This document shows, piece after piece, positions 1 through 5,263 of a DNA stretch of 5,263 bases. Source of the stretch: Planctomycetaceae bacterium UBA6172. GTDB taxonomy: Bacteria; Planctomycetota; Planctomycetia; Pirellulales; Pirellulaceae. Every line of letters starts with the position of its first letter. The stretch's first letter is position 1. The DNA lies in contig DITY01000281.1 in the NCBI GenBank assembly GCA_002422955.1, positions 10,595-15,857 on the forward strand. Direction: 5' to 3'. The position numbers and the translations under genes were made by a program. The notes beneath the pieces are model-generated. The model had not been told where the DNA came from. It worked only from the letters and a program-made list of their open reading frames with translations, and did not search any database.

Positions 1-590
1 TCCGTTCCCGCGGTTTTGATCGCGATCAACTCGTCGATGTAGGGCAACTTCGCGTCCGCATTCAACTCCACCAAGTTCGCCTCGATGCGGCCGCTGCTCA
101 TCAGGTGAATTCCGGTCAGGATCACGCGATAAACATACAACAGCGGCTTGGCTCGCGGCGGGGCCTCCTGCCGAAACAATGCCCACTGCCGCTCGGCAAA
201 ACCGAGGTAGTGGTGCGCGTGATGCTTGGTGACGCAATTCGCCGCCAACGCGATCAGTTCCTCGTGCTCGGGCGTCGAGTGGACCACCAGCGGCGACAAC
301 AACTGCTCCAGCACGTAACCGTTCTTTTTGAGCATCAAGCCGAAGAACTTCTTCGCGTCGTGCGTCACGAGGTCGAGTTCCATCCCATCGCGGATCGTCG
401 ACCTTTCGACCGTCTCGTCTCGGGTTTCCAGCCCCAGCAACACTTCCAGCGGCAGCAGGTGGACGCCGCGAAGATCGAAATCGGAATCGGGCGACGGAAA
501 ACCGTACAGATGGGCGCCGCTGATCGTGGCGAACAGCAACGGATAGGGGTGCTCCGCAACTTGGTCGTGCAACCGCTGGTCGATCTTCAT
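1..590 (-). CDS. rlaP: RlaP-family nucleotidyltransferase, second copy (partial, 3' end outside window)
   Basis: This is a predicted DNA polymerase beta-superfamily nucleotidyltransferase of the RlaP/YcgL type (PF10127, COG3541). The frame is open from ATG at 590 to the window edge, giving 196 residues; from memory of the family about 50 to 80 more should follow. Visible motifs are the nucleotide-binding turn GAHLYG (residues 25-30), the metal-binding pair SDFD (D37, D39), a possible third carboxylate in ELDL (D73), the family stretch LKKNGYVLEQLLSPLV (87-102), a His-rich block HHAHHYLGF (123-131) and a helix around KPLLYVYRVILTG (148-160). The usual Gly-Ser of the superfamily is Gly-Ala here; I recall GA as common in this subfamily, so it need not mean inactivity. 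The start is fixed by the ATGA overlap with the stop of the preceding gene, which suggests translational coupling. It is a distant paralogue of that gene and lacks its N-terminal domain. A role in RNA end processing is inferred from context; the substrate is unknown. Confidence 0.88.
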   Translation of the reverse strand, partial: MKIDQRLHDQVAEHPYPLLFATISGAHLYGFPSPDSDFDLRGVHLLPLEVLLGLETRDETVERSTIRDGMELDLVTHDAKKFFGLMLKKNGYVLEQLLSPLVVHSTPEHEELIALAANCVTKHHAHHYLGFAERQWALFRQEAPPRAKPLLYVYRVILTGIHLMSSGRIEANLVELNADAKLPYIDELIAIKTAGT

Positions 591-1486
591 GGCAACGCTC
601 CCTCCACGGCTAACCGCCGCGCCTTGATCAAGAAGCTGTTGACCCTCGCGTAGTCGGGCAGCTCGGGCAATTTCGTCTCCCCCAACGCCCGGTCGAAGTC
701 GCGATGCAGACTCCGCCTCCAAGCCTCGGTCTCGTCCCAATCCATCTCGCCGTGTTTGATCGCCAGCAAGCGTTCACGGTGCTGTTCGACTCGCACCGGC
801 ACGTAGCCTTCGCGGAGGACGCTGATGCCCGAGGCCAGCAAGCGGATCAGGTGCATCACGTGTTTCCATTTCACCCGGCCCTGGTTGCGGAGGTCGGTCT
901 GCATCTTCTTGAACTGCGACATCACGTAGCCGTTGTAGGTCTGATAAACTAACCGCGACAAGAATGCCTCCCGCATGCCGAGCAATTCCTCGCCCAATGG
1001 CGTCACCATCTCGACCAGCGGCGTGTACAGGCACTCCAGGACGTTGGGGTTGGACTTGAGCGCCAGCACCAGGAACTTTTGCAGTTCCCAGTACGCCTCT
1101 TGGGTCGCGTCGCACTCGATCTGCTCTGGCACGCCGAACAGCGACCAATGCCGCTCGGCCGGTGGCAGGAACACCCCGCGGTAATCGATGTCCGATCCTT
1201 CATCGTCCAAACCGTAAGCCCGTGAGCCGATCACGCAGCGGTAGATGATGCGTTCGTACAGCCCATCGTCGCGACCCGGCAACGCCGCTTCGCCGATCTC
1301 GCCCGTCTGGTAACGCGCCAACATCACCACCTCGTCGCGCCGCAGCGACTCTTCGCCGCCATCGGAAAACCGAATTCGGTAGGAGTCAGTCCTATCGCTG
1401 GGCGCGCGGATCACCACACCGACCGAGCCGTGCGGGTGAGCCGTGCGGCCGTTGGGGGCGATGATCTCGCGGAGCGAGACAACCAT
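587..1486 (-). CDS. rlaP: RlaP-family nucleotidyltransferase with N-terminal SH3-like domain
   Basis: The 299-residue product has two parts. Residues 1 to about 60 look like a small beta-barrel: short alternating strands, Gly-rich turns, and SVGVVIRAP (21-29) followed by YRIRFSDG (36-43), similar in style to KOW/SH3-like modules. From about residue 75 it is a PF10127 (RlaP/YcgL, COG3541) polymerase-beta-type nucleotidyltransferase with GSRAYG (87-92) and SDIDYRGV (98-105; metal ligands D99 and D101). It continues with YWELQKFLVLALKSNPNVLE (132-151) and a helical C-terminal part including KWKHVMHLIRLLASG (206-220). At the place where relatives carry a third carboxylate I see Q129 next to E130. 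ATG at 1486 is chosen because AGGGG lies just upstream and the product begins directly with the small domain; an open frame continues up to 1702 but only as a shadow inside hen1. The gene lies 43 bp after hen1 and its TGA overlaps the next ATG. Its reaction in RNA repair is not known. Confidence 0.9.
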   Translation of the reverse strand: MVVSLREIIAPNGRTAHPHGSVGVVIRAPSDRTDSYRIRFSDGGEESLRRDEVVMLARYQTGEIGEAALPGRDDGLYERIIYRCVIGSRAYGLDDEGSDIDYRGVFLPPAERHWSLFGVPEQIECDATQEAYWELQKFLVLALKSNPNVLECLYTPLVEMVTPLGEELLGMREAFLSRLVYQTYNGYVMSQFKKMQTDLRNQGRVKWKHVMHLIRLLASGISVLREGYVPVRVEQHRERLLAIKHGEMDWDETEAWRRSLHRDFDRALGETKLPELPDYARVNSFLIKARRLAVEGALP

Positions 1487-1496
1487 CGTCCCCTGA
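1486..1496 (-). promoter_or_regulatory. Shine-Dalgarno site and start of the first rlaP
   Basis: AGGGG lies three bases upstream of ATG at 1486 on the minus strand. The spacing is short but the purine run supports this start over the upstream in-frame continuation that lies inside hen1. Confidence 0.45.
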
Positions 1497-1498
1497 GG

Positions 1499-1528
1499 AA
1501 AAATCGGCGGCTGCGGGTAGCCTGACCG
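1499..1528 (-). promoter_or_regulatory. Weak hairpin plus T-run between hen1 and the first rlaP
   Basis: In the 43-bp gap after hen1 the transcript can pair CGG/CCG (1528-1526 with 1507-1505) and GGCT/AGCC (1522-1519 with 1512-1509), with unequal bulges, followed at once by five T (1503-1499). This looks like a weak terminator or attenuator that could lower expression of the downstream genes relative to hen1. The stem is short and interrupted, so it may have no function. Confidence 0.2.
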
Positions 1529-1529
1529 C

Positions 1530-2936
1530 TCAGTCACGCTCGAAGACTCCCATCTGCGTCGGTGAACCGAGCGTTTCATCCACCGGTCCGATCGGCTCGA
1601 AGCGGACTTGATACCCATAGGTCTGCGCGACGCGTCGGGCCCAAGTCTGAAACTCGTCTCGGCTCCATTCGAAACGGTGGTCGCCGTGGCGGAATTGCCC
1701 ACTCGGCAGCGTCTCCCAGACGACGTTGTATTCTCGATTGGGCGTGGTCAACGCCACGATTTGGGGTCGCGCGAACTCGAAAATCGATCGTTCCAGCCCC
1801 GCCAACCGGCTCGGCTCGAGATGTTCGATCACCTCGACCACGGCCGCGGCGTCGAAACCGGCCAACCGCGCGTCGCGATACATCAGCGACCCCTGCATCA
1901 GACTGACCCGTTCCGTTTCGCTCGGCGTGCTGCTGAGCGTTTCGATCCGCAGCCGCTGCTGGGCATTTTCCAGAGCCGCCATCGATACGTCCACGCCGAC
2001 GATCCGCTTGAAACGGCGTTCGCGAACCAACTCGCGGAGAAACTTCCCTTCGCCACAACCGAGATCGAGGACGCTCGCCGCGCCGCTGGAACGCAGCGCC
2101 TCCAGGACCGCGACGTAACGCTGTTGGTTCAGGCTCAGTTCCAGTTCCGTCTCGGGGGTTTCCTGCGGGACCGCCTCCTCGGATTCCGGCCGCGGATCGC
2201 TTTCCTCGTCCAGTCGCCGGATCGCCTGGCGATAAAGGCTGGAGCGGAATCGCAGAAACCGCCGGGCGATCGTTTCCCGTTCCGGATGCGCCGCCAGCCA
2301 ACCCGCCCCCTTGGCCAGCAACTTTTCCAACTCGTCATCCGCGACGTAGTAGTGCTTTTCGTTGTCGAACACGGGGATCAGCACGTACAGGTGGGTCAGC
2401 AATTGCGACAGCGTGACGGTGCCGCTGAGTTCGACCGAGTAATACGGGCTGTCACCCCAGGCGGGAAACTGCTCGTCCAGCGGCAACCGCTTCGCGGTGA
2501 CTCGATACCCGAGCGGCTCGAACATCCGCTCGACCATCCCCGGGGCCAATCGTACCGGCAGGACGTCGATTCGCGCGGTCAGCGGCAGCGGTTGGCTCAC
2601 CAATTCGGGACGCTGCGCGCACCGCCCGCTCATCGCCGTACCGAAGACCTGTGAGATCGCCACGCTCATGAACGACGACGCCACGTAAGGACGGTCGTTG
2701 ACGTAATTCGCCAGCGGGGAACCGCTCGCCTTAGCGAGGTGTCCGTCGCGGATCATCCCGACGGGATCGACATCGAGCACCAGCACCGCGGTGGCGGAAT
2801 GCTCGGTCATCTCGGGATAAAAAACGTGCGCCTGTCCAAAGCTCAGATCGAACGATTGAAATCGATCCGGGTGCTTGTGCAGCAAATACCCAAGGTCCGT
2901 CGCCGGCTGATGGGTGGTGGAGATCGAGAGGAGCAT
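1530..2936 (-). CDS. hen1: 3'-terminal RNA ribose 2'-O-methyltransferase Hen1
   Basis: This is a full-length bacterial Hen1 of 468 residues, matching the usual length of about 465. The family uses S-adenosylmethionine and Mn2+ to methylate the 2'-OH of the 3'-terminal ribose at an RNA break, so that the junction sealed by the partner Pnkp resists a second ribotoxin cut. The N-terminal half is the Hen1-specific domain that activates the Pnkp ligase: TDLGYLLHKHP (13-23), FYPE (39-42) and RPYVASSFMSVA (82-93). An acidic linker (about 243-267) precedes the methyltransferase. Its SAM motif is VLDLGCGEG (289-297, D291), with IVGVDVS (312-318, D316) following. The metal-site motif EVIEH gives E368, E371 and H372, and H420 in RHGDHRFEW (416-424) is the fourth ligand, so the site is complete. 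The chosen start MLLSISTTH matches the family's usual beginning; the frame stays open to 3005 but those 23 residues look spurious. It is first in a likely operon with two RlaP-type genes. No Pnkp is visible in the window. Confidence 0.97.
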   Translation of the reverse strand: MLLSISTTHQPATDLGYLLHKHPDRFQSFDLSFGQAHVFYPEMTEHSATAVLVLDVDPVGMIRDGHLAKASGSPLANYVNDRPYVASSFMSVAISQVFGTAMSGRCAQRPELVSQPLPLTARIDVLPVRLAPGMVERMFEPLGYRVTAKRLPLDEQFPAWGDSPYYSVELSGTVTLSQLLTHLYVLIPVFDNEKHYYVADDELEKLLAKGAGWLAAHPERETIARRFLRFRSSLYRQAIRRLDEESDPRPESEEAVPQETPETELELSLNQQRYVAVLEALRSSGAASVLDLGCGEGKFLRELVRERRFKRIVGVDVSMAALENAQQRLRIETLSSTPSETERVSLMQGSLMYRDARLAGFDAAAVVEVIEHLEPSRLAGLERSIFEFARPQIVALTTPNREYNVVWETLPSGQFRHGDHRFEWSRDEFQTWARRVAQTYGYQVRFEPIGPVDETLGSPTQMGVFERD

Positions 2937-2980
2937 GCCAAGCCAACGGAGACGAGCGAGCCGGATGGATAACAAGGTCA

Positions 2981-2992
2981 GGCCGATCGGCC
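2981..2992. promoter_or_regulatory. Perfect 12-bp palindrome in the hen1 leader
   Basis: GGCCGATCGGCC is its own reverse complement and lies 44 bases upstream of the hen1 ATG, downstream of the candidate promoter. AGGCC (2980-2984) can also pair with GGCCT (2994-2998), giving an alternative stem. It could be an operator half-site pair or an RNA hairpin. There is no run of T after it, so an intrinsic terminator for the hydrolase gene is not supported. In GC-rich DNA a palindrome of this length can occur by chance. Confidence 0.25.
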
Positions 2993-3014
2993 CGGCCTCG
3001 CCCAATACCCCGTC

Positions 3015-3043
3015 AAGTTACCGCCGCCCACCGCCCGTATCAA
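3015..3043 (-). promoter_or_regulatory. Candidate sigma70-type promoter for hen1
   Basis: Reading the minus strand, TTGATA (3043-3038) matches the -35 consensus at five of six bases and is followed after exactly 17 bases by TAACTT (3020-3015), which keeps the first two and last bases of the -10 consensus. Transcription would start near 3008, about 70 bases before the hen1 ATG. The -10 match is weak and promoters of this group are poorly defined, so this is a candidate only. Confidence 0.3.
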
Positions 3044-3058
3044 CTGACCGCCGATTGC

Positions 3059-4828
3059 TTACCGCTGGGCAGCGGCGACGACTGACATGACCGAGTCGGC
3101 TGCGGGCGTCGGCATCCTGGCGGCGTGCTCACGCATGATGTCCATCAGCTGCCAGATCAGTTGCGGGTCGCTCGTCATCCGCGTGTGGCCGCTGGTGACC
3201 GAGGTTTGGGTGGTCGCCCCGCTGAGCTGCGAACTGGTCACCGGAACCACGCCATCGGTGTCGCCCACCCCAGGCATCCAGCGCCCCCGTCCGATGATCG
3301 AGTGATAGGTGACATGCGGGGCGATCGGCAGCGATTCGATCGTCCGCAACAGGTTGCTGGAAGGGTTTAGCAGATCGACACTATTGGGCACTCGGCGGCT
3401 CAGCTCGGATGTGAACATGCCCGGGTTCGCTTCGAGAACCCTCTGGTGACGATCCCGCACTTCGGGCGACTCGCGGACCAACCCCGCGGCGAGCTTGCCG
3501 GTGCAACCTTCAGCCCAAAAGGAGCCTTGATGCGGCGTGCCGATGAAGACGACCCGCGAGACCATCGGTGAGGGCTCGAAAAACATCATCCCCGAAATCC
3601 GTTCGCGACCTTCGGGATCGACAATGAACTCGGAGAACGGTCTGGAAGCGACTGCCCGCCAAAGCCGATCGTCACTCTGCGTGACTTGCAGCTTGCCGAC
3701 CAAGCCACCCATGCTGTGACCGACGATCAGGACATGGTCGAGCGCGGGATCGACACCCACCGGATCGACCATTGCACGCAGTTCGGTTAACTCCCGCCGC
3801 AGCCGCGCCGCGCTCTGCAAGAACGGTTCGCCGGTCGGGTATTGGTAAGCCCAGAACTGGTAGCGCGATTCCAGATCGTCTTGCACCCGGAGTTCGTTGA
3901 TCGCGTTGGCCCAGGTGAGGCTATCGGACAGCAGCCCATGAACGAACAGCACCGGAATCTTGCCCGGTTGATAGGGCTGGATCATGAACAGCCCCGACTC
4001 CGCGGGCCGGGTTTGCCAAGGCTGGACGAAGGCGCGGAGCAAATCGATCGTGCTGCCGTTCTCCAGCCCCAGCTTGACCGGCGCGGAATAGTCGGCCGTC
4101 ATCGGGAACGCCTCGGACCCCACCGCGACGCTGCGCGTTTGCAGCGGGTCCAGGAGTTCCAGCATCATCGTCGGGCTTGCCGCACCGTCCAGGGCATCGC
4201 TCCGACGCAGCACCACGGTGGCGGATGACAGCTGTCGCGGCTTCATGAACCGTTCCCCCTCGCGCCGCTCGCGCGCGGCGATCACCGGCACGCCGAATCC
4301 GTCGCGGCGATGGTAACGGTTCAAACGTTTGGAATGAGGGCGGTCGGTCAGAATCAGGCTGTCGAACTGGTCGGGCTGCCACCGAGAACCGAGGTTCGCG
4401 AGCGGAACGTGCTGGTCGCCGTCGCTCGTGCGGACGTGCAATCCCCGGCTCGGGTGGAACCGCGCGAACCGCTGGCCTTGGAAAACCAATTCCGAAACCG
4501 CCGCGTGGTAGACCTCGAAGGCCGTGGCCGCGGAACGGTCGACGTTCGAAACGCCAGCCTCCAGTTCGCACCAACTCAGCGAAGCGGCCTGAAAGTAGAG
4601 GTCGACGCAGCGTTCGTCGCCGCACAGACTCGCCCTCTGGGCTTCCGCCAGGAGCGACTGCGCCTCGGCGAGCCTCGCATCGGCCGGGTTCCGCCCGAAC
4701 CGCTGCCGACAGCTTGCCAGCCCGGACACCGACCATCGGACCGGCGGGATCGCGCAGCCGGCGATGGTGACCAGCAACAGCGCGATGGCGATCCAGCGGC
4801 GGTTGAGTGGATGGGCGATAGCGGCCAT
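3059..4828 (-). CDS. Lipoprotein alpha/beta hydrolase (lipase/esterase-like)
   Basis: The 589-residue product begins with a lipoprotein signal: basic NRR, a hydrophobic core around WIAIALLLVTIAG, and a lipobox IAGC with Cys25 as the predicted lipidation site. It should therefore be exported and membrane-anchored. Residues 26 to about 290 match no domain I recognise; the first part (about 50-90) is Ala/Leu/Glu-rich and helical with a repeat-like look. The C-terminal half is an alpha/beta hydrolase: VLFVHGLLSDSLTW (293-306) for the oxyanion loop, the nucleophile elbow VGHSMGGLVG (369-378) with Ser372, GTPHQGS (430-436), an acid in GDTDGVVPV (522-530, D523 or D525) and a His in SGHTRM (546-551, His548). 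The triad appears complete. The family resembles COG1075/PGAP1-like lipases; the substrate cannot be told. ATG at 4828 is chosen because it puts the signal peptide at the N terminus; an upstream ATG at 4930 and a TTG at 5233 are in frame but less likely. The stop is followed by 122 bp before hen1. Confidence 0.88.
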   Translation of the reverse strand: MAAIAHPLNRRWIAIALLLVTIAGCAIPPVRWSVSGLASCRQRFGRNPADARLAEAQSLLAEAQRASLCGDERCVDLYFQAASLSWCELEAGVSNVDRSAATAFEVYHAAVSELVFQGQRFARFHPSRGLHVRTSDGDQHVPLANLGSRWQPDQFDSLILTDRPHSKRLNRYHRRDGFGVPVIAARERREGERFMKPRQLSSATVVLRRSDALDGAASPTMMLELLDPLQTRSVAVGSEAFPMTADYSAPVKLGLENGSTIDLLRAFVQPWQTRPAESGLFMIQPYQPGKIPVLFVHGLLSDSLTWANAINELRVQDDLESRYQFWAYQYPTGEPFLQSAARLRRELTELRAMVDPVGVDPALDHVLIVGHSMGGLVGKLQVTQSDDRLWRAVASRPFSEFIVDPEGRERISGMMFFEPSPMVSRVVFIGTPHQGSFWAEGCTGKLAAGLVRESPEVRDRHQRVLEANPGMFTSELSRRVPNSVDLLNPSSNLLRTIESLPIAPHVTYHSIIGRGRWMPGVGDTDGVVPVTSSQLSGATTQTSVTSGHTRMTSDPQLIWQLMDIMREHAARMPTPAADSVMSVVAAAQR

Positions 4829-5041
4829 GGGACTCGCAATGACGGGACGACTTGGCGACGAGCGTTCGACGGGCGAGAAGTCAGAAATCTTGAAGGTCTT
4901 CCGTAAAGATGCGCGATGTTTGCGAATCATGACGGCGAAACCGCTCGAAAGACCGCCAACCAACGGCGGCAGGATGCGTGCAACCGCGCTGACCGTTACC
5001 AGACTCCAACTCGGTCGCTGGCCAGCCGCATCAGTCGCCAC

Positions 5042-5145
5042 TGACGAGTCGCCCTGACGAGTTGGCGTGGCGGGTTGGCGTGGCGGGTTGGCGTGGCGGG
5101 TTGGAGTGGCGGGTTGGAGTGACGAGTTGGAGTGGCGGGTTGGAG
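5042..5145. repeat. 13-bp tandem repeat (minisatellite), seven units plus one degenerate
   Basis: Seven head-to-tail units of exactly 13 bases run from 5055 to 5145, with the core GTTGG recurring at 5061, 5074, 5087, 5100, 5113, 5126 and 5139. The consensus is TGGCGGGTTGGAG. Units vary only at two places: TGGCGGG or TGACGAG in the first half, and a final GCG or GAG. A degenerate unit (TGACGAGTCGCCC, 5042-5054) precedes the array. There are no spacers, so this is not CRISPR. The period is not a multiple of three, which argues against a coding role. The function is unknown. Confidence 0.9.
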
Positions 5146-5197
5146 GGGGCGGACCGCCTGGGGCTAGCGCGACTGGCGAACGGGCAGTATTTTGAAC

Positions 5198-5220
5198 CGA
5201 CGTCCGGCGGGGGACGGTCG
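5198..5220. other. Small hairpin near the right edge
   Basis: CGACGTCC (5198-5205) can pair with GGACG and TCG (5212-5216 and 5218-5220), leaving one bulged G and a six-base loop. It would lie in the leader of the possible plus-strand gene starting at 5259. No T-run follows, so a terminator is unlikely. Confidence 0.25.
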
Positions 5221-5258
5221 CCCCGCTCAGCAATTCACAACAACGGAAAGGGGATTCG

Positions 5259-5263
5259 ATGCG
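5259..5263 (+). CDS. Possible start of a divergent gene (only five bases inside window)
   Basis: An ATG at 5259 is preceded by the purine run GGAAAGGGG (5245-5253) with five bases between, which is good Shine-Dalgarno geometry. Only the start codon and two further bases are present, so nothing can be said about the product, and the call rests on the ribosome-binding site alone. Confidence 0.35.

Larger units (their letters stand above)
4829..5263. other. Upstream region without a convincing gene
   Basis: About 430 bases separate the hydrolase start from the right edge. Frames are open on both strands (for example minus from 5233 and plus 4764-5057), but the products are low-complexity or have no recognisable features. 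In order from the hydrolase, the region holds a relatively AT-rich stretch (about 4870-4935), a 13-bp tandem repeat (5042-5145), a small hairpin (5198-5220) and a possible plus-strand translation start at 5259. I found no tRNA, no strong promoter and no terminator in it. If the plus-strand start is real, this is the shared control region of two divergent genes. Confidence 0.6.

Noticed and set aside
105..653. Plus-strand open frame of 182 codons
   Set aside because: It is antisense to both nucleotidyltransferase genes, whose motifs are unmistakable; the product has no family features.
1487..1702. Longer N terminus for the first nucleotidyltransferase, starting inside hen1
   Set aside because: The extra 72 residues are Ser/Arg-rich, overlap conserved hen1 coding sequence in another frame, and the AGGGG-preceded ATG at 1486 gives a natural domain start.
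1608..2654. Long plus-strand open frame (348 codons) opposite hen1
   Set aside because: It lies wholly antisense to a clear, full-length Hen1. Its product is rich in Arg and Gln without recognisable motifs, as expected for a GC-rich shadow frame.
2937..3005. Start of hen1 at 3005
   Set aside because: The added 23 residues precede the family's normal first residues (MLLSISTTH) and would cover the palindromic leader.
2937..3058. Sigma54 promoter ahead of hen1, by analogy with rtcR-controlled rtcBA repair operons
   Set aside because: No GG-N10-GC element with suitable flanking bases was found by eye in the gap, and no RtcR-like activator is present.
4884..4911. Hairpin around GAAGGTCTTC as a terminator or operator
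   Set aside because: The pairing is short and broken, with a two-base loop at the centre and no T-run; it is not distinguishable from chance.
5042..5145. CRISPR array
   Set aside because: Units are 13 bases, directly adjacent and without unique spacers; no cas genes are in the window.
4829..5233. N-terminal extension of the hydrolase by up to 135 residues
   Set aside because: It begins with TTG, is a Pro/Thr/Arg low-complexity translation of the 13-bp repeat, and would bury the lipoprotein signal peptide inside the protein.

Overview
The window is GC-rich (about 60%) and every well-supported gene lies on the minus strand, so transcription runs from right to left. GC content, gene style and the gene set (a Hen1-type RNA-repair cassette next to a lipoprotein alpha/beta hydrolase) suggest a Planctomycetota bacterium, possibly of the Pirellulales. 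That is an inference from family distribution as I remember it; no rRNA or other marker gene is present.

Layout in transcription order: (1) 5263-4829, an upstream region without a convincing gene. It holds a 13-bp tandem repeat of seven exact-length units and, at the extreme right edge, what may be the first bases of a divergent plus-strand gene. (2) 4828-3059, a predicted lipoprotein alpha/beta hydrolase with a complete lipase-like active site. (3) 3058-2937, a 122-bp gap with a possible promoter and a perfect 12-bp palindrome. (4) 2936-1530, hen1, the bacterial 3'-terminal RNA ribose 2'-O-methyltransferase. (5) 1486-587, a nucleotidyltransferase of the RlaP/YcgL family (PF10127) with an extra N-terminal domain that is probably SH3-like. 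(6) 590-1, a second, divergent member of the same family, starting in an ATGA overlap with the previous gene and running off the left edge.

Genes 4 to 6 form a likely RNA-repair operon. In characterised systems Hen1 works with Pnkp (kinase-phosphatase-ligase): Pnkp heals and seals RNA cut by ribotoxins, and Hen1 methylates the 2'-OH at the break so the repaired junction resists re-cleavage. RlaP proteins were named for their genomic association with RNA ligases, and to my knowledge their reaction is not established. No Pnkp gene is visible here; its most likely place is just beyond the left edge, downstream of the second nucleotidyltransferase. The most interesting feature is the tandem pair of divergent RlaP-family proteins, whose active-site motifs depart from the standard pattern at different places. 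The hydrolase upstream is probably a separate transcription unit and has no evident link to RNA repair.
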